This document shows positions 33,969 to 42,884 of a stretch of DNA of 64,000 nt, piece after piece. The position numbers and the translations under genes are program-made. The stretch is from Streptomyces roseirectus (lineage in GTDB: Bacteria > Actinomycetota > Actinomycetes > Streptomycetales > Streptomycetaceae), in contig NZ_CP060828.1 in the NCBI RefSeq assembly GCF_014489635.1, positions 5,783,501 to 5,847,500 on the forward strand, in the 5' to 3' direction. Positions within the stretch are counted from its first letter, which is position 1, and the number at the start of each line of letters is the position of its first letter. The notes beneath the pieces were generated by a model. It was not told the origin of the DNA and made no database searches. It saw only the letters and a list, made by a program, of their open reading frames with translations.

Positions 33969-35579
33969 TCACCAGGTGTACGCCGGATCCACGTGCATGC
34001 ACTGGCTGGTGTCCGCCGCGTTGATCGCCTGAGCCGTGTCCGGGGCCTTGTCGTCCCCGGGCACGGCCTTCGGCACCTGGTACGCCGTCCCCGTCCGCCA
34101 GTCCGCGCCGACGACCAGCGTGACCCCGGAGACGTCCGTGGACCTGTGGACGGCGCTCGCCGGGATGCCCAGCACCTTCGCGACGCGCAGGGCGTTGCCC
34201 TCCAGGTCGGCGCTCGGGTAGCGGACGACGGTCGTCGCCTCGGACGTCGCGGGGGAGGGGTCCGCCACGGCCTGCGTGAACCCCTTCGCCGTCAGCACCC
34301 CGGCCACCGCCGACGCCCGCCCCCGCGCGGAGCCCCGCGTGTCGGTACGGGTCCCGTTGTGGACCTGGACGGCGATCTGCCCGTCCGGCGAGGCGACCGG
34401 CGCGAGGACCGGCGACGCGGACGGCGTGGGCGACGCCGACGCCTTCTCCTTGTCCTTGCCGTCCAGCGCGATGTCCTCGCGGACCAGGCGGAACAGCTTG
34501 TCGGCGTCCTCGGTGGGCTCGACGCGGACGCCGACGTACCGGTTCGGCATCGTCGTCATCGTGATCCGGTCCGTCGGGACGCGCTGCAACTCGGTCGCCA
34601 GGTCGTACATCTTCGTGATGCTGTCGAGCCCGTTGTCGACGGTGATCGCCGTCGTCGCCGCCTCGGCCAGCTTGCGCAGCTTGTTCGGGCTGGTCAGCTT
34701 GGCGTTCGAGCGCAGCTCGCGGACCATCGAGTTCATGTACATGTGCTGGGCCTTCGCCCGGCCCAGGTCACTGCCGTCCTCGAACCCGTACCGGGTGCGC
34801 AGCCACTGCAACGCCTGCTCGCCCTTGATCGAGTGCGTGCCCTTCGGGAGCCGCAGCCCCGAGCCCTTGCCGGTCGACGTGTGCGAGTACACGTTCGCGT
34901 CCACGCAGACGGGGACGCCGCCGACGGCGTCCGCCATCGACACGACCCCCGCGAAGTCGATCATCATGAAGTGGTCGATGTGGATGTCGGTCAGCTTCTC
35001 CCAGGTGGCCACCGTGCACCCCGGACCACCGCGCCCCAGCGACTCGTTGGTCATCGCCCGGGTGCTGGCGGCGTACGTCTTGCCGGTGTCGGGGTCGGTG
35101 CACTTGGGGATGGAGAGCAGCGTGTCGCGGGGCATGCTCACCACCGACATGTTGCTCCGGTCCGCCGACACGTGCAGCAGCATCTGCACGTCCGCGAGCG
35201 GCGGCCCCCCGAACGTGTCCTTCGCGCCGCCCAGCTTCTGGTTCTCCTCGGTGTCCCGGGCATCGGACCCGATCAGCAGGATGTTCAACGCCCGCTGCCC
35301 GGCCGCGTTCGCCTTCGTCGTGGCCGCCCGGTCCTTCGCGTCCCCCAGGTTCAGGTCATCACTGCGGATGTTCCCGTTCAGATGCCGGTAGTACAGATAC
35401 CCCGCCCCGGCGGTCCCGAGTATCACCACCGCCAGCACACTCGCCGACCACCGCAGAATCCGCCGCCGCCGAGTACGCCGTCCGGCAGGAGGCGACACGG
35501 CCACAGAACCGGCGTCAACAGCCTCCCCCTCAGCCCTCGTTGCGGACGCCTCCCCCTCAACCGCACTGCTCTGCGCCAT
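33969..35579 (-). CDS. LCP family protein with LytR_C domain
   Basis: This 536-residue protein has an Ala/Glu/Ser-rich cytoplasmic region with an RRTRRRR cluster, a transmembrane helix near 45-65, an LCP domain (LLIGSDARDTEENQ, VVSMPRDTLLSIP, AMTNESLGRGG, LRTRYGFEDGSD) and a LytR_C domain (IAVQVHNGTRTDTRG). The C-terminus ends with one Cys in SQCMHVDP. The ATG at 35579 has GGAGGG in front. An in-frame ATG at 35657 is possible but without a binding site. Its stop abuts the stop of the glycosyltransferase gene. Confidence 0.87.
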   Translation of the reverse strand: MAQSSAVEGEASATRAEGEAVDAGSVAVSPPAGRRTRRRRILRWSASVLAVVILGTAGAGYLYYRHLNGNIRSDDLNLGDAKDRAATTKANAAGQRALNILLIGSDARDTEENQKLGGAKDTFGGPPLADVQMLLHVSADRSNMSVVSMPRDTLLSIPKCTDPDTGKTYAASTRAMTNESLGRGGPGCTVATWEKLTDIHIDHFMMIDFAGVVSMADAVGGVPVCVDANVYSHTSTGKGSGLRLPKGTHSIKGEQALQWLRTRYGFEDGSDLGRAKAQHMYMNSMVRELRSNAKLTSPNKLRKLAEAATTAITVDNGLDSITKMYDLATELQRVPTDRITMTTMPNRYVGVRVEPTEDADKLFRLVREDIALDGKDKEKASASPTPSASPVLAPVASPDGQIAVQVHNGTRTDTRGSARGRASAVAGVLTAKGFTQAVADPSPATSEATTVVRYPSADLEGNALRVAKVLGIPASAVHRSTDVSGVTLVVGADWRTGTAYQVPKAVPGDDKAPDTAQAINAADTSQCMHVDPAYTW

Positions 35580-35743
35580 CCCCTGCCCTCCCCGGCCCGG
35601 GACCACCCCGCGCCTGCCCGACCCGGTGCCCATAGCCCGCGTCACCTTCTGAGACACACGGAAGAGCCCGCGCGTTGTATAAGACGGCCCAGAGCATCAA
35701 GGGTTCACTGCCCATCTCCGGGCAACACCCATGTCTTTGAGGC

Positions 35744-35850
35744 TTTTAGGGGCGCGGGGCTGTGTCTATGTGCGGCTACCGCCGCGCGGGCGCGAACAAC
35801 CACGACGCACCCGCACCCCGCAACGCACACAGCCCCCCACCCCGAACCCG
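35744..35850. repeat. Dispersed intergenic repeat, copy 1
   Basis: The element begins TTTTAGGGGCGCGGGG and contains GCGCGAACAACCACGACGCA followed by CCCGCACCCCGCAACGCA. A second copy occurs at 42664-42760. Both lie between genes on the downstream side of a reading frame. It is non-coding and resembles GC-rich intergenic repeats common in Streptomyces genomes. Confidence 0.65.
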
Positions 35851-35863
35851 GCCCCGCCGCCCC

Positions 35864-37645
35864 CTACTTCGCGCACTGCACCTTGTCCGCAGTCGACTTG
35901 TTCACCGAGGACGGCACCTTCGCGGGCGCGGTCATGGAAACCCCCGCCCCCTTGAAGTCCTTCCCCAGCGTGAGCGTCATCGTCGGCAGCCCCTGGGAGT
36001 TCGTCACACTCTTCCCCGGCTTCAACGCACTCCCCGACAACCCCATGATCGCCGCCAACTTCCGCGCCTGATCGGCCTGCTCAGGCGCGTACTCAAGCGT
36101 CGTATTGGCCAACTCCGCAGGCGCGTTCCCCGCGTTCTCGGACTTCGTCACCCCTTCTTCGTTCTGCAACCAGCTCAACGTCTCCTGAGCACTCCCGGCC
36201 ACCGCCCCCCCGTTCATGACCTGCACCCGCACCTCGGACGCGGCGGCCTGAGTCCCCTTGAGCCGGGCGGCAGCCTCAGCAGCAGCGGCCGACTTGGACT
36301 CCTTGGCCTGCTGAGCGACCTCCGTGAACGACACGTCGTCCCGGATCATCTGGAACACGGTGGGCGCGGCCGACTGATCCAGCACGACGGTCGCCTTGAC
36401 CTTCTCGGCCGGATTGTCGACGACGGGAATCGTCGTGAACGTGAGGTTCTTGACGTTCAGCTTGCCCAGTTCCAGCCCGAGATCCTTGAGCTTGCCGATG
36501 CTGTCGAGCTGGCTGTCGACGGTGAGCGCCTTCGTCCCCGCCTCGGCCAGCTTTATCATCTTCGTCGGATCGGTCAGCGTGTCGTTGGACTTCAGCTTCC
36601 GCATGAGCGCGCTGAGGAACTGCTGCTGGATCTGGATCCGGCTCAGATCCCCGCCGAACCCCACGGAGTGCCGCGTCCGCACGAACGCGAGCGCCTGCTC
36701 GCCCTCGATGAGATGCGTCCCCTTGGACAGCTTGAGGTGCGAGTCCTTGTCGTCGATGTCCTTGGCGAGGCACACCTCGACCCCGCCCACGGCCGACGTC
36801 AGCGTCTTGACCGCGTTGAAGTCGGCGACCATGAAGTTGTCCGGCGTGATCCCGGTCAGCTCGGTCACGGTCCGCATGGTGCAGCTCGGCGTCCGCCCGT
36901 CCTGCCCGAGGCTCGTGTTGAACCGGGCCCCCTCGCTGCCGGGGACGACCTTGGAGGTGCCGTCCGCCTGCTCGGTGGGGCAGTCGGGGATGTCGACGAT
37001 CAGGTCACGGGGGATGGACAGCGCGGTCGCGTTGGTCCGGTCCTTGGAGACGTGCAGCAGGATCGTCGTGTCGGCGTGCCCGACGCTCCCGGCGTCCCCG
37101 TACCCCTCGTTGCCCGCCCCGGTGCGCTTGTCGGTGCCGATCAGCAGGAGGTTGATCGCCTTGTCCTTGCTGAACCCGCCGGTCCCGGCGCCGTCGGTGG
37201 AGGAGGAGGAGATGTTGCCGTTCAGGTGCTCGATGTAGAGGTAGGCGGCACCGGCCGTCCCCACCAGCAGGAACGCCATGGTCCCGCCGGTCCACACGAG
37301 GATCTTCCTGCCCTTGGACTTCTTCTTGACGGGCTTGCGCCCCCGGCGTCCGGGCAGCGGTTCCTCGACGGGCGCGCCCTTGCGCCGCCGTGGCCCCGGC
37401 ACGTCCCGTCCGGGCTCCCCGGGCAGCGAACCACGGCCGGGCGCGGGCGCGTCGACGGCGGACGCCGCGCGGGACGCCGCTCTGCGGGGGCCGGGCACGG
37501 AAGAGGCCCCGGGCGGTGGCGCCGCGACGGCCGACTGCGCTGCGGCAGTACCCAGTTGCAGTTCGTATTCGCCGGTGTTCGGATTGAGCACCCACTGGTC
37601 TGCGGGATCGATGTTGTCCGCCCGCCCACGGCCTTGCGCGTCCAC
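35864..37645 (-). CDS. LCP family protein with LytR_C domain
   Basis: This 593-residue protein is the longest LCP here. About 115 cytoplasmic residues, Pro/Ala/Arg-rich, contain an N-terminal motif ADQWVLNPNTGEYELQL. A transmembrane helix near 117-140 and an LCP domain follow (LLIGTDKRTGAGN, ALSIPRDLIVDIP, RFNTSLGQDG, VRTRHSVGFGGDLSR), then a LytR_C domain (VRVQVMNGGAVAGSA). The last residues include a lone Cys (KVQCAK). GTG start at 37645. It lies in the same direction as the neighbouring LCP genes, with gaps of 284 and 244 bases, so each may have its own promoter. Confidence 0.88.
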   Translation of the reverse strand: MDAQGRGRADNIDPADQWVLNPNTGEYELQLGTAAAQSAVAAPPPGASSVPGPRRAASRAASAVDAPAPGRGSLPGEPGRDVPGPRRRKGAPVEEPLPGRRGRKPVKKKSKGRKILVWTGGTMAFLLVGTAGAAYLYIEHLNGNISSSSTDGAGTGGFSKDKAINLLLIGTDKRTGAGNEGYGDAGSVGHADTTILLHVSKDRTNATALSIPRDLIVDIPDCPTEQADGTSKVVPGSEGARFNTSLGQDGRTPSCTMRTVTELTGITPDNFMVADFNAVKTLTSAVGGVEVCLAKDIDDKDSHLKLSKGTHLIEGEQALAFVRTRHSVGFGGDLSRIQIQQQFLSALMRKLKSNDTLTDPTKMIKLAEAGTKALTVDSQLDSIGKLKDLGLELGKLNVKNLTFTTIPVVDNPAEKVKATVVLDQSAAPTVFQMIRDDVSFTEVAQQAKESKSAAAAEAAARLKGTQAAASEVRVQVMNGGAVAGSAQETLSWLQNEEGVTKSENAGNAPAELANTTLEYAPEQADQARKLAAIMGLSGSALKPGKSVTNSQGLPTMTLTLGKDFKGAGVSMTAPAKVPSSVNKSTADKVQCAK

Positions 37646-37889
37646 GGTTGTCCGAATCCTCCGTCGGGGCCACGCGGCGCCCTTTTCCCCCGTAAAGGCG
37701 CTCAGGTCTCGGTCTTCGGTGCCACGGCCCCGGGGAAGGAGTCGCGGCCGAGTGCTATGGAGCGCTCACACTATCCGCCCGCTCGGGTGTCAAGCGACGG
37801 CGGTGACAAATTACACGTCCCTACATCGGGCAATCCGGCGCAATTCCTGGAACTGGAGTTCGTTAAATCTTGGGTACGCGGCGGTTGCC

Positions 37890-38969
37890 TCACTCACATC
37901 GCTGTGCGGCGGCTGTGCTGCCCCGGAACCCGGGGTTCGCAGGCGTGTGCGGACCGTGGCCGTACGACTGCGCGGAGGTGACGGTGACGGGGAGATCGGC
38001 CCGCAGCCGTTCGAAGAGTTTCCCGGCGGCGGGCTGCAGGAGCTGGTCGCGATTGGTGTTATAGATGTACGACTCTCTCGGTACCGTAAGGAATTGCACC
38101 CGATCGGTGGGAATCTCGCGCAGACCGCGGACGAGTTCGTACATCCCGCGCAGCCCCGCGAGTTCCGGATCCGCCGTCACGGACGAAGTCGCCGCGTCCA
38201 GCACGGGATACAGCTTCACCGGATTGAGCAGCACGCCATTGCTCCACACCTTCTCCACCAGAGCCGCGAGAAACGTCTGCTGACGTTCCATCCGGTCCGT
38301 GTCGCTGCCGCCCCCGAGCGTCTTGCGTGCCCGCACGAACCCGAGCGCCCGCTCCCCGTCCAGCGTGACCTTCCCGGCGGGCAGCCTGAGCCCCGCGTCC
38401 GGATCGTCGACGGGCCGCGCGAGGCACACCTGGACGCCGTCCACCGCGTCGACCATCTCCTTGAACCCCTGGAAGTCGACGACGACGTGGTGGTCGACCC
38501 GGATCCCGGTCAGCTCCTCCACCGTCCGGATCGCGCACGCCGAACCGCCCTCCTGGAAGGCGTGGTTGAGCATCCCGAGCGTGGGCGAGGTGCGCGTCCC
38601 GTCGGCCTTCAGACACGCCGGCGTCTCGACCATCAGGTCCCGGGGCAGCGAGACGGCCGTGGCGCTGCGCCGCCCCGCCGCGAGGTGCAGCAGGATCATG
38701 CTGTCCGCCCGCTCGGTCCCCGAGTCCCGCCCGTACGCCCCGTTCCCCTCCCCGGCCCGCGTGTCCGACCCGATCAGCAACACGTTCCGCGCGTCCTTGA
38801 CCAGCGCGGACGGTCGTTCCCGCGCGAACCGCGCGAGTTCGGCGGCGGCCGCCTCGTCCGGCGTGATGTTCCCGTCCAGCCGCGCGTACACGACGCTCCC
38901 GCCCACCCCGGCGACCAGGGCGCACGCGAGCAGCCCACCCCCGATCCACCACCACCGCGTCCGCCGCAT
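37890..38969 (-). CDS. LCP family protein, short form
   Basis: The 359-residue protein has a very short cytoplasmic start (MRRTRWWW), a transmembrane helix at about 6-28 and one LCP domain (LLIGSDTRAGEGNG, AVSLPRDLMVETP, NHAFQEGG, VRARKTLGGGSDTDR). It ends soon after the core domain without LytR_C, and has a Cys next to the C-terminus (AAQRCE). The sequence after residue 300 is locally less GC-rich. ATG at 38969 with AGGAGGGGG upstream. It lies downstream of the TIGR03089 gene, same direction, with a 191-base gap. Confidence 0.86.
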   Translation of the reverse strand: MRRTRWWWIGGGLLACALVAGVGGSVVYARLDGNITPDEAAAAELARFARERPSALVKDARNVLLIGSDTRAGEGNGAYGRDSGTERADSMILLHLAAGRRSATAVSLPRDLMVETPACLKADGTRTSPTLGMLNHAFQEGGSACAIRTVEELTGIRVDHHVVVDFQGFKEMVDAVDGVQVCLARPVDDPDAGLRLPAGKVTLDGERALGFVRARKTLGGGSDTDRMERQQTFLAALVEKVWSNGVLLNPVKLYPVLDAATSSVTADPELAGLRGMYELVRGLREIPTDRVQFLTVPRESYIYNTNRDQLLQPAAGKLFERLRADLPVTVTSAQSYGHGPHTPANPGFRGSTAAAQRCE

Positions 38970-39160
38970 CCCGAGTGGACCCCCTCCTGTGCCGGTTTCC
39001 CTGTCCCTGTGACGCCTGTCCCTACGACGATGGCGCGCCCGGCAGGGGGGTGCGGCGCGGTGGTGGGCCGAACGGGGGAGGGGCGGGCGGGGGAGAGGTG
39101 AGAGGAGGAGGGGCGGGCGGACACCTTCGCCCGCGGCACGTCGGCCGCCCGGCACGCCCC

Positions 39161-39919
39161 TCAGCGCGCTGTCGCCGTCACCTTCTCGCTCTCCACCCGC
39201 TTCGCCACCGTCTCCGCGCCCGCCAGCTCCAGGTTCCGGCACAGCACCACCGAACCCCCGCTGGCGAGCGGCGCGTACAGCCCGGCGCTGAGGCCGTCCC
39301 ACGTGTCGTACGGCAGCCCGCTCAGCAGCCGCCCCGAAGGGCCGGTCAGCCCGAGCCGCCCGGCGTCCGCGCGGGCCCGCTCGACGACCTCGGCGCCGCT
39401 CAGCTCGGCCCCGGCGACGACGAGCGCGGGCTCCTCGGGGTCCACGGGGGCGTACGGGGTGAAGCGGTCGCCGTAGGTCGGGACCTCGACGGCGTAGTCG
39501 GTGTAGCCCTCGGGCGGCGCGGGCAGGAACCGGCGCCCGAGCGGCGCGAGGGACAGCGCGTACCGCTCGCCCCGGCAGGCGCGCCCGGCGTCCAGCGCGT
39601 CCGGCCCGGCGACGACGACGTCCGCGCGCGCGGGATCGCCGTCCACGTCGGCGACGGCGCCCACGGAGGCGCAGGCGAGCAGCCAGACGGCCGTCTGCCA
39701 GTGGGCGGGCAGCAGGAGGGCGACGCGGTCGCCGGGTTCGACGGAGAGGCCGTCCTGGAGGAGGTTGGAGGTCTTGGCCACCCAATTGGCGAAGGTGGCG
39801 ACGGAGAGTTCGACGCGTTCGCCGGTGGCGTCGTCGTAGAAGGTCACCAGGGGGCGGGCCGGGTCCGCGGCGAGCGCGGAACGCAGCAGGTCGGCGGGGG
39901 TGCGGTCGGTGGCGTTCAC
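39161..39919 (-). CDS. TIGR03089 family protein (N-terminal AMP-binding-like)
   Basis: This 252-residue protein matches the beginning of acyl-CoA synthetase-type AMP-binding enzymes (PLVTFYDDATGERVELSVAT, GDRVALLLPAHWQTAVWLLA) and ends before the ATP-binding and lysine-containing C-terminal parts. This corresponds to an actinobacterial family of unknown function known as TIGR03089, found next to LCP and mannose genes. It is unlikely to activate carboxylates. The GTG at 39919 was chosen because the family pattern begins there; an upstream in-frame start exists at 39988. Confidence 0.75.
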   Translation of the reverse strand: MNATDRTPADLLRSALAADPARPLVTFYDDATGERVELSVATFANWVAKTSNLLQDGLSVEPGDRVALLLPAHWQTAVWLLACASVGAVADVDGDPARADVVVAGPDALDAGRACRGERYALSLAPLGRRFLPAPPEGYTDYAVEVPTYGDRFTPYAPVDPEEPALVVAGAELSGAEVVERARADAGRLGLTGPSGRLLSGLPYDTWDGLSAGLYAPLASGGSVVLCRNLELAGAETVAKRVESEKVTATAR

Positions 39920-40048
39920 CCGCGCAAGCGTATCGGGGCGCCACGCGCGCGTGGTGGGCGCGGCGCTCACCGGTTCGGCCGAACGCATCCGACGGTCCGT
40001 CAGCTCCCCGATGGACAGATATGTCGGACTATGTTCAATATCGTCGGT

Positions 40049-41233
40049 ATGCGTGGATTGCTAGCTGTCTCGATCGGCGTCACCCTCTCCCTGACCCCCC
40101 TCCCGCCCGCCGCAGCGGCGCCGACCGTCCAGCCGGCGCCCGTCGTGTCGGGCAGCACCCAGTCGCTCCCCCTCACCCCCCTCACCCCCCGCACCCGCGC
40201 CGTCGGCGCCGCCCCCGGCCTGCCCCGCCGCGACGTCCGCCCCTTCTCCCTCCTCGGCGTCGTCTGGGACGACCCCGCCGCCCACCTCGACGCCGCCGTC
40301 CAGGCCCGCACCCGCGCCGCCGGCACCGACACCTGGTCCGACTGGCAGGACCTGGAGACCCACGCCGACGACCACGGCGCCGACCCCGGCACCCCCGAAC
40401 ACGACACCGCCCGCCTCCACGGCGGCACGGCCCCCCTGTGGGTCGGCGACTCGGACGGCGTCGAGGTCAGGATCCAGCCCGGGACGGCCGTCCCGGCGGG
40501 CCTGCGCGCCGAACTGGTCGACCCCGGCACCACCGACGCCCCCGTCGTCGGCCCCCCTCGCGCACGCGCGCGCCTGAACGCGCCGGCCGCCGGGACCGTC
40601 GTCCCCGAACTCGCCCGGACCCTGCCGCACGGCGGGCCCCGGCCGCGCATCGTCACGCGCAAGGGATGGGGGGCCGACGAGAAGCTGAGGGAGAAGAAGT
40701 TTTCCTATACGAAGAGCGTCAAGGCGGCCTTCGTTCACCACACGGCCACCGGGAACCGGTACCGATGCTCCCAGGCGGCGTCCGTCATTCGCGGTATCTA
40801 CCGCTACCACGTCAAGAGCATGGGCTGGAAAGACATTGGCTACAACTTCCTCGTCGACAAGTGCGGAAACATCTACGAGGGCCGCGCCGGGGGAGTGACC
40901 AGGCCGGTCCTCGGCGCCCACACCCTCGGCTTCAACGGCAACAGCGTGGGTATCGCGGTGATCGGCACGTACGGCGCGGCCCGGCCCGCGGCCGCCGCGG
41001 TGAAGGCCGTCGCCCGCCTCTCGGCGTGGAAGCTCGGCATCTACGGCGTCAATCCCAGAGGAACGACATATCTGAAGTCGGCGGGTGGCAATCTCTACCG
41101 AAAAGGAAAGAACGTACGACTGAACGTCATCTCCGGTCACCGCGACGGGTTCGCCACGGACTGCCCGGGACGTCAGCTCTACGGCAAGCTCGGCGCGGCC
41201 CGCTCGTCGGCCGCGCGGTACCAGGGGCGCTGA
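40049..41233 (+). CDS. Secreted N-acetylmuramoyl-L-alanine amidase, PGRP type
   Basis: The 394-residue protein has a signal peptide (MRGLLAVSIGVTLSLTPL, cut near AAAAP). A variable Pro/Ala-rich region of about 190 residues follows, with a beta-rich segment FSLLGVVWDDPAAHL. The C-terminal peptidoglycan-recognition domain has zinc ligands in VHHTATGN and GHRDGFATDCPG and the conserved YNFLVDKCGNIYEGRAGG. It should cut the bond between muramic acid and the stem peptide outside the cell. ATG at 40049 or 40031 both lack a ribosome binding site. The catalytic domain (40680-41160) is clearly less GC-biased than the N-terminal half. Confidence 0.87.
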   Translation: MRGLLAVSIGVTLSLTPLPPAAAAPTVQPAPVVSGSTQSLPLTPLTPRTRAVGAAPGLPRRDVRPFSLLGVVWDDPAAHLDAAVQARTRAAGTDTWSDWQDLETHADDHGADPGTPEHDTARLHGGTAPLWVGDSDGVEVRIQPGTAVPAGLRAELVDPGTTDAPVVGPPRARARLNAPAAGTVVPELARTLPHGGPRPRIVTRKGWGADEKLREKKFSYTKSVKAAFVHHTATGNRYRCSQAASVIRGIYRYHVKSMGWKDIGYNFLVDKCGNIYEGRAGGVTRPVLGAHTLGFNGNSVGIAVIGTYGAARPAAAAVKAVARLSAWKLGIYGVNPRGTTYLKSAGGNLYRKGKNVRLNVISGHRDGFATDCPGRQLYGKLGAARSSAARYQGR

Positions 41234-41335
41234 GGAAGAGAACGTGACCGGACCTGACCACACGAGGCGAGCCCGCATAACCCCGACCGGCCGACAGACA
41301 GTTCGGCCGGTCCCGGCAGGAAGCAGAGACGACAG

Positions 41336-42418
41336 GTGACAGAAGCGATCCTCCTGGTCGGCGGCAAGGGCACCCGGCTGCGCCCCCTCACGGTGCACAC
41401 CCCCAAGCCGATGGTCAGGGCGGCCGGAGTGCCGTTCCTCACCCACCAGCTGGCGCGGGCCAGGGCGGCGGGCGTGGACCACATCGTCCTCGCCACGTCC
41501 TACCTCGCGGAGGTCTTCGAGCCCTACTTCGGCGACGGCTCCGCCCTCGGCCTCCACATCGAGTACGTCACCGAGGACGAACCCCTCGGCACCGGCGGCG
41601 CCATCCGCAACGTCGCCTCGCGCCTGCACGCCGGCCCCGACGACCCCGTCCTGATCTTCAACGGCGACATCCTCACGGGCCTCGACATCCGCCGCCTGGT
41701 CGACACCCACTCGGCCACGGGCGCCGACGTCTCCCTCCACCTCACGAAGGTCACCGACCCGCGCGCGTACGGCCTCGTCCCCACGGACGACACGGGCAGG
41801 GTCCTCGCCTTCCTGGAGAAGCCGACCACCCCCGAGGAGATCGTCACCGACCAGATCAACGCCGGCGCCTACGTCTTCCGCCGCTCGGTCATCGACACGA
41901 TCCCGACAGGCCGCCCCGTCTCCGTCGAACGCGAGACCTTCCCCGGCCTCCTCCAGGCCGGCGCCCACCTCCAGGGCATGGTCGACTCCACCTACTGGCT
42001 CGACCTCGGCACCCCCGCCGCCTTCGTCCGCGGCTCCGCCGACCTCGTCCTCGGCCGCGCCCCCTCCCCGGCCGTCCCCGGCCGCTGCGGCGACCGCCTC
42101 ATCCTCCCCACGGCCCGAGTGGCCCCCGACGCCAAGCTGACCGGCGGCACGGTCGTAGGCGAAGGCGCCCTGATCTCCGAAGGCGCCCGCGTCACCGGCT
42201 CCACCATCCTCCCCGGCGCCGTCATCGAACCCGGCGCCGTCATCACCGACTCCCTCATCGGCACCCGCGCCCGCATCGGCACCCGCTCCATCCTCACCGG
42301 CACCGTCATCGGCGACAACGCCATCATCGGCCCCGACAACGAACTCCGCACCGGAGCAAGAATCTGGTGCGACGCGAAAATCCCCGCAGGCGCGGTCAGA
42401 TTCTCCTCGGACCAGTAA
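41336..42418 (+). CDS. manC: Mannose-1-phosphate guanylyltransferase (GDP-mannose pyrophosphorylase)
   Basis: This 360-residue nucleotidyltransferase starts with LLVGGKGTRLRPLT and has PKPMVRAAGVPFL, FNGDIL, FLEKPTTPEE and DSTYWLDLGTPAAF. A left-handed beta-helix of hexapeptide repeats follows (about residues 260-345: TVVGEGALISEGARVTGS and on). It makes GDP-mannose from mannose-1-phosphate and GTP, for mannosylation of proteins and glycans. In S. coelicolor and in mycobacteria the equivalent gene lies in the same neighbourhood as fbiAB, whiB and manA, which supports ManC over a glucose-1-phosphate enzyme. GTG at 41336. Confidence 0.85.
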   Translation: MTEAILLVGGKGTRLRPLTVHTPKPMVRAAGVPFLTHQLARARAAGVDHIVLATSYLAEVFEPYFGDGSALGLHIEYVTEDEPLGTGGAIRNVASRLHAGPDDPVLIFNGDILTGLDIRRLVDTHSATGADVSLHLTKVTDPRAYGLVPTDDTGRVLAFLEKPTTPEEIVTDQINAGAYVFRRSVIDTIPTGRPVSVERETFPGLLQAGAHLQGMVDSTYWLDLGTPAAFVRGSADLVLGRAPSPAVPGRCGDRLILPTARVAPDAKLTGGTVVGEGALISEGARVTGSTILPGAVIEPGAVITDSLIGTRARIGTRSILTGTVIGDNAIIGPDNELRTGARIWCDAKIPAGAVRFSSDQ

Positions 42419-42663
42419 CTCCCCCCGACAAACGGGGGCGAAGCCACAGGACTCCGCCCCCACCGGGAACGCCGGCACACGGGCCCTTCTTGAACGCCCG
42501 CTGGACTTCCCCCGCTACAGGGGACGGGGCTGTGCAGGGAACGGGGCTGTGCCGATGCGCGACGACCGCGCCAAGTCCGTGCCCAACTCCGGGACGGCAC
42601 CCTGCCTTTCAGGCACGCGGTGCTGCACCGACGCGCGGCACCCGAGACAAGGCCGCACCCAGT

Positions 42664-42760
42664 CTTTTAGGGGCGCGGGGAACTGCGCGAACAACCACAA
42701 CGCACCCGCACCCCGCAACGCACCACCCCACCCCTCCCGAACCCGGTTCTCACCCCCACC
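42664..42760. repeat. Dispersed intergenic repeat, copy 2
   Basis: TTTTAGGGGCGCGGGG is followed by CGCGAACAACCACAACGCAC and CCCGCACCCCGCAACGCAC, matching copy 1 at 35744-35850. This copy is more compact. Confidence 0.65.
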
Positions 42761-42806
42761 TCTCCCGAGCCCGGCTCTCACCCCCGCCCCTCCCGAACCC
42801 AGCTTT
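42723..42806. repeat. 28-bp tandem repeat, three copies
   Basis: Three imperfect 28-bp units share the core CTCCCGARCCCRG at a constant period (units start at 42723, 42751 and 42779). Non-coding, pyrimidine-rich on the plus strand. Confidence 0.75.
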
Positions 42807-42835
42807 TAACCCCCACCCCACCCCCCCGGGGTCGA

Positions 42836-42850
42836 AGGGGCGGAGCCCCT
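42836..42850. terminator. GC hairpin between convergent genes
   Basis: AGGGG at 42836-42840 with CCCCT at 42846-42850, extended by an inner C-G pair (GGGGC-GGA-GCCCC). It is suited to end both manC and glycosylase transcripts. Confidence 0.55.
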
Positions 42851-42884
42851 GGGGATGGGACGGGTAGGGGCGGCGGGGGCGAGA

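Larger units (their letters stand above)
42419..42884. other. Gene-free intergenic region between convergent manC and the glycosylase gene
   Basis: These 466 bases contain no convincing gene. They hold the second copy of a dispersed repeat (42664-42760), three copies of a 28-bp tandem repeat (42723-42806) and a GC hairpin at 42836-42850. Other parts (GGGGACGGGGCTGTG at 42520 and a partial repeat at 42540) look like fragments of similar elements. Confidence 0.7.
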
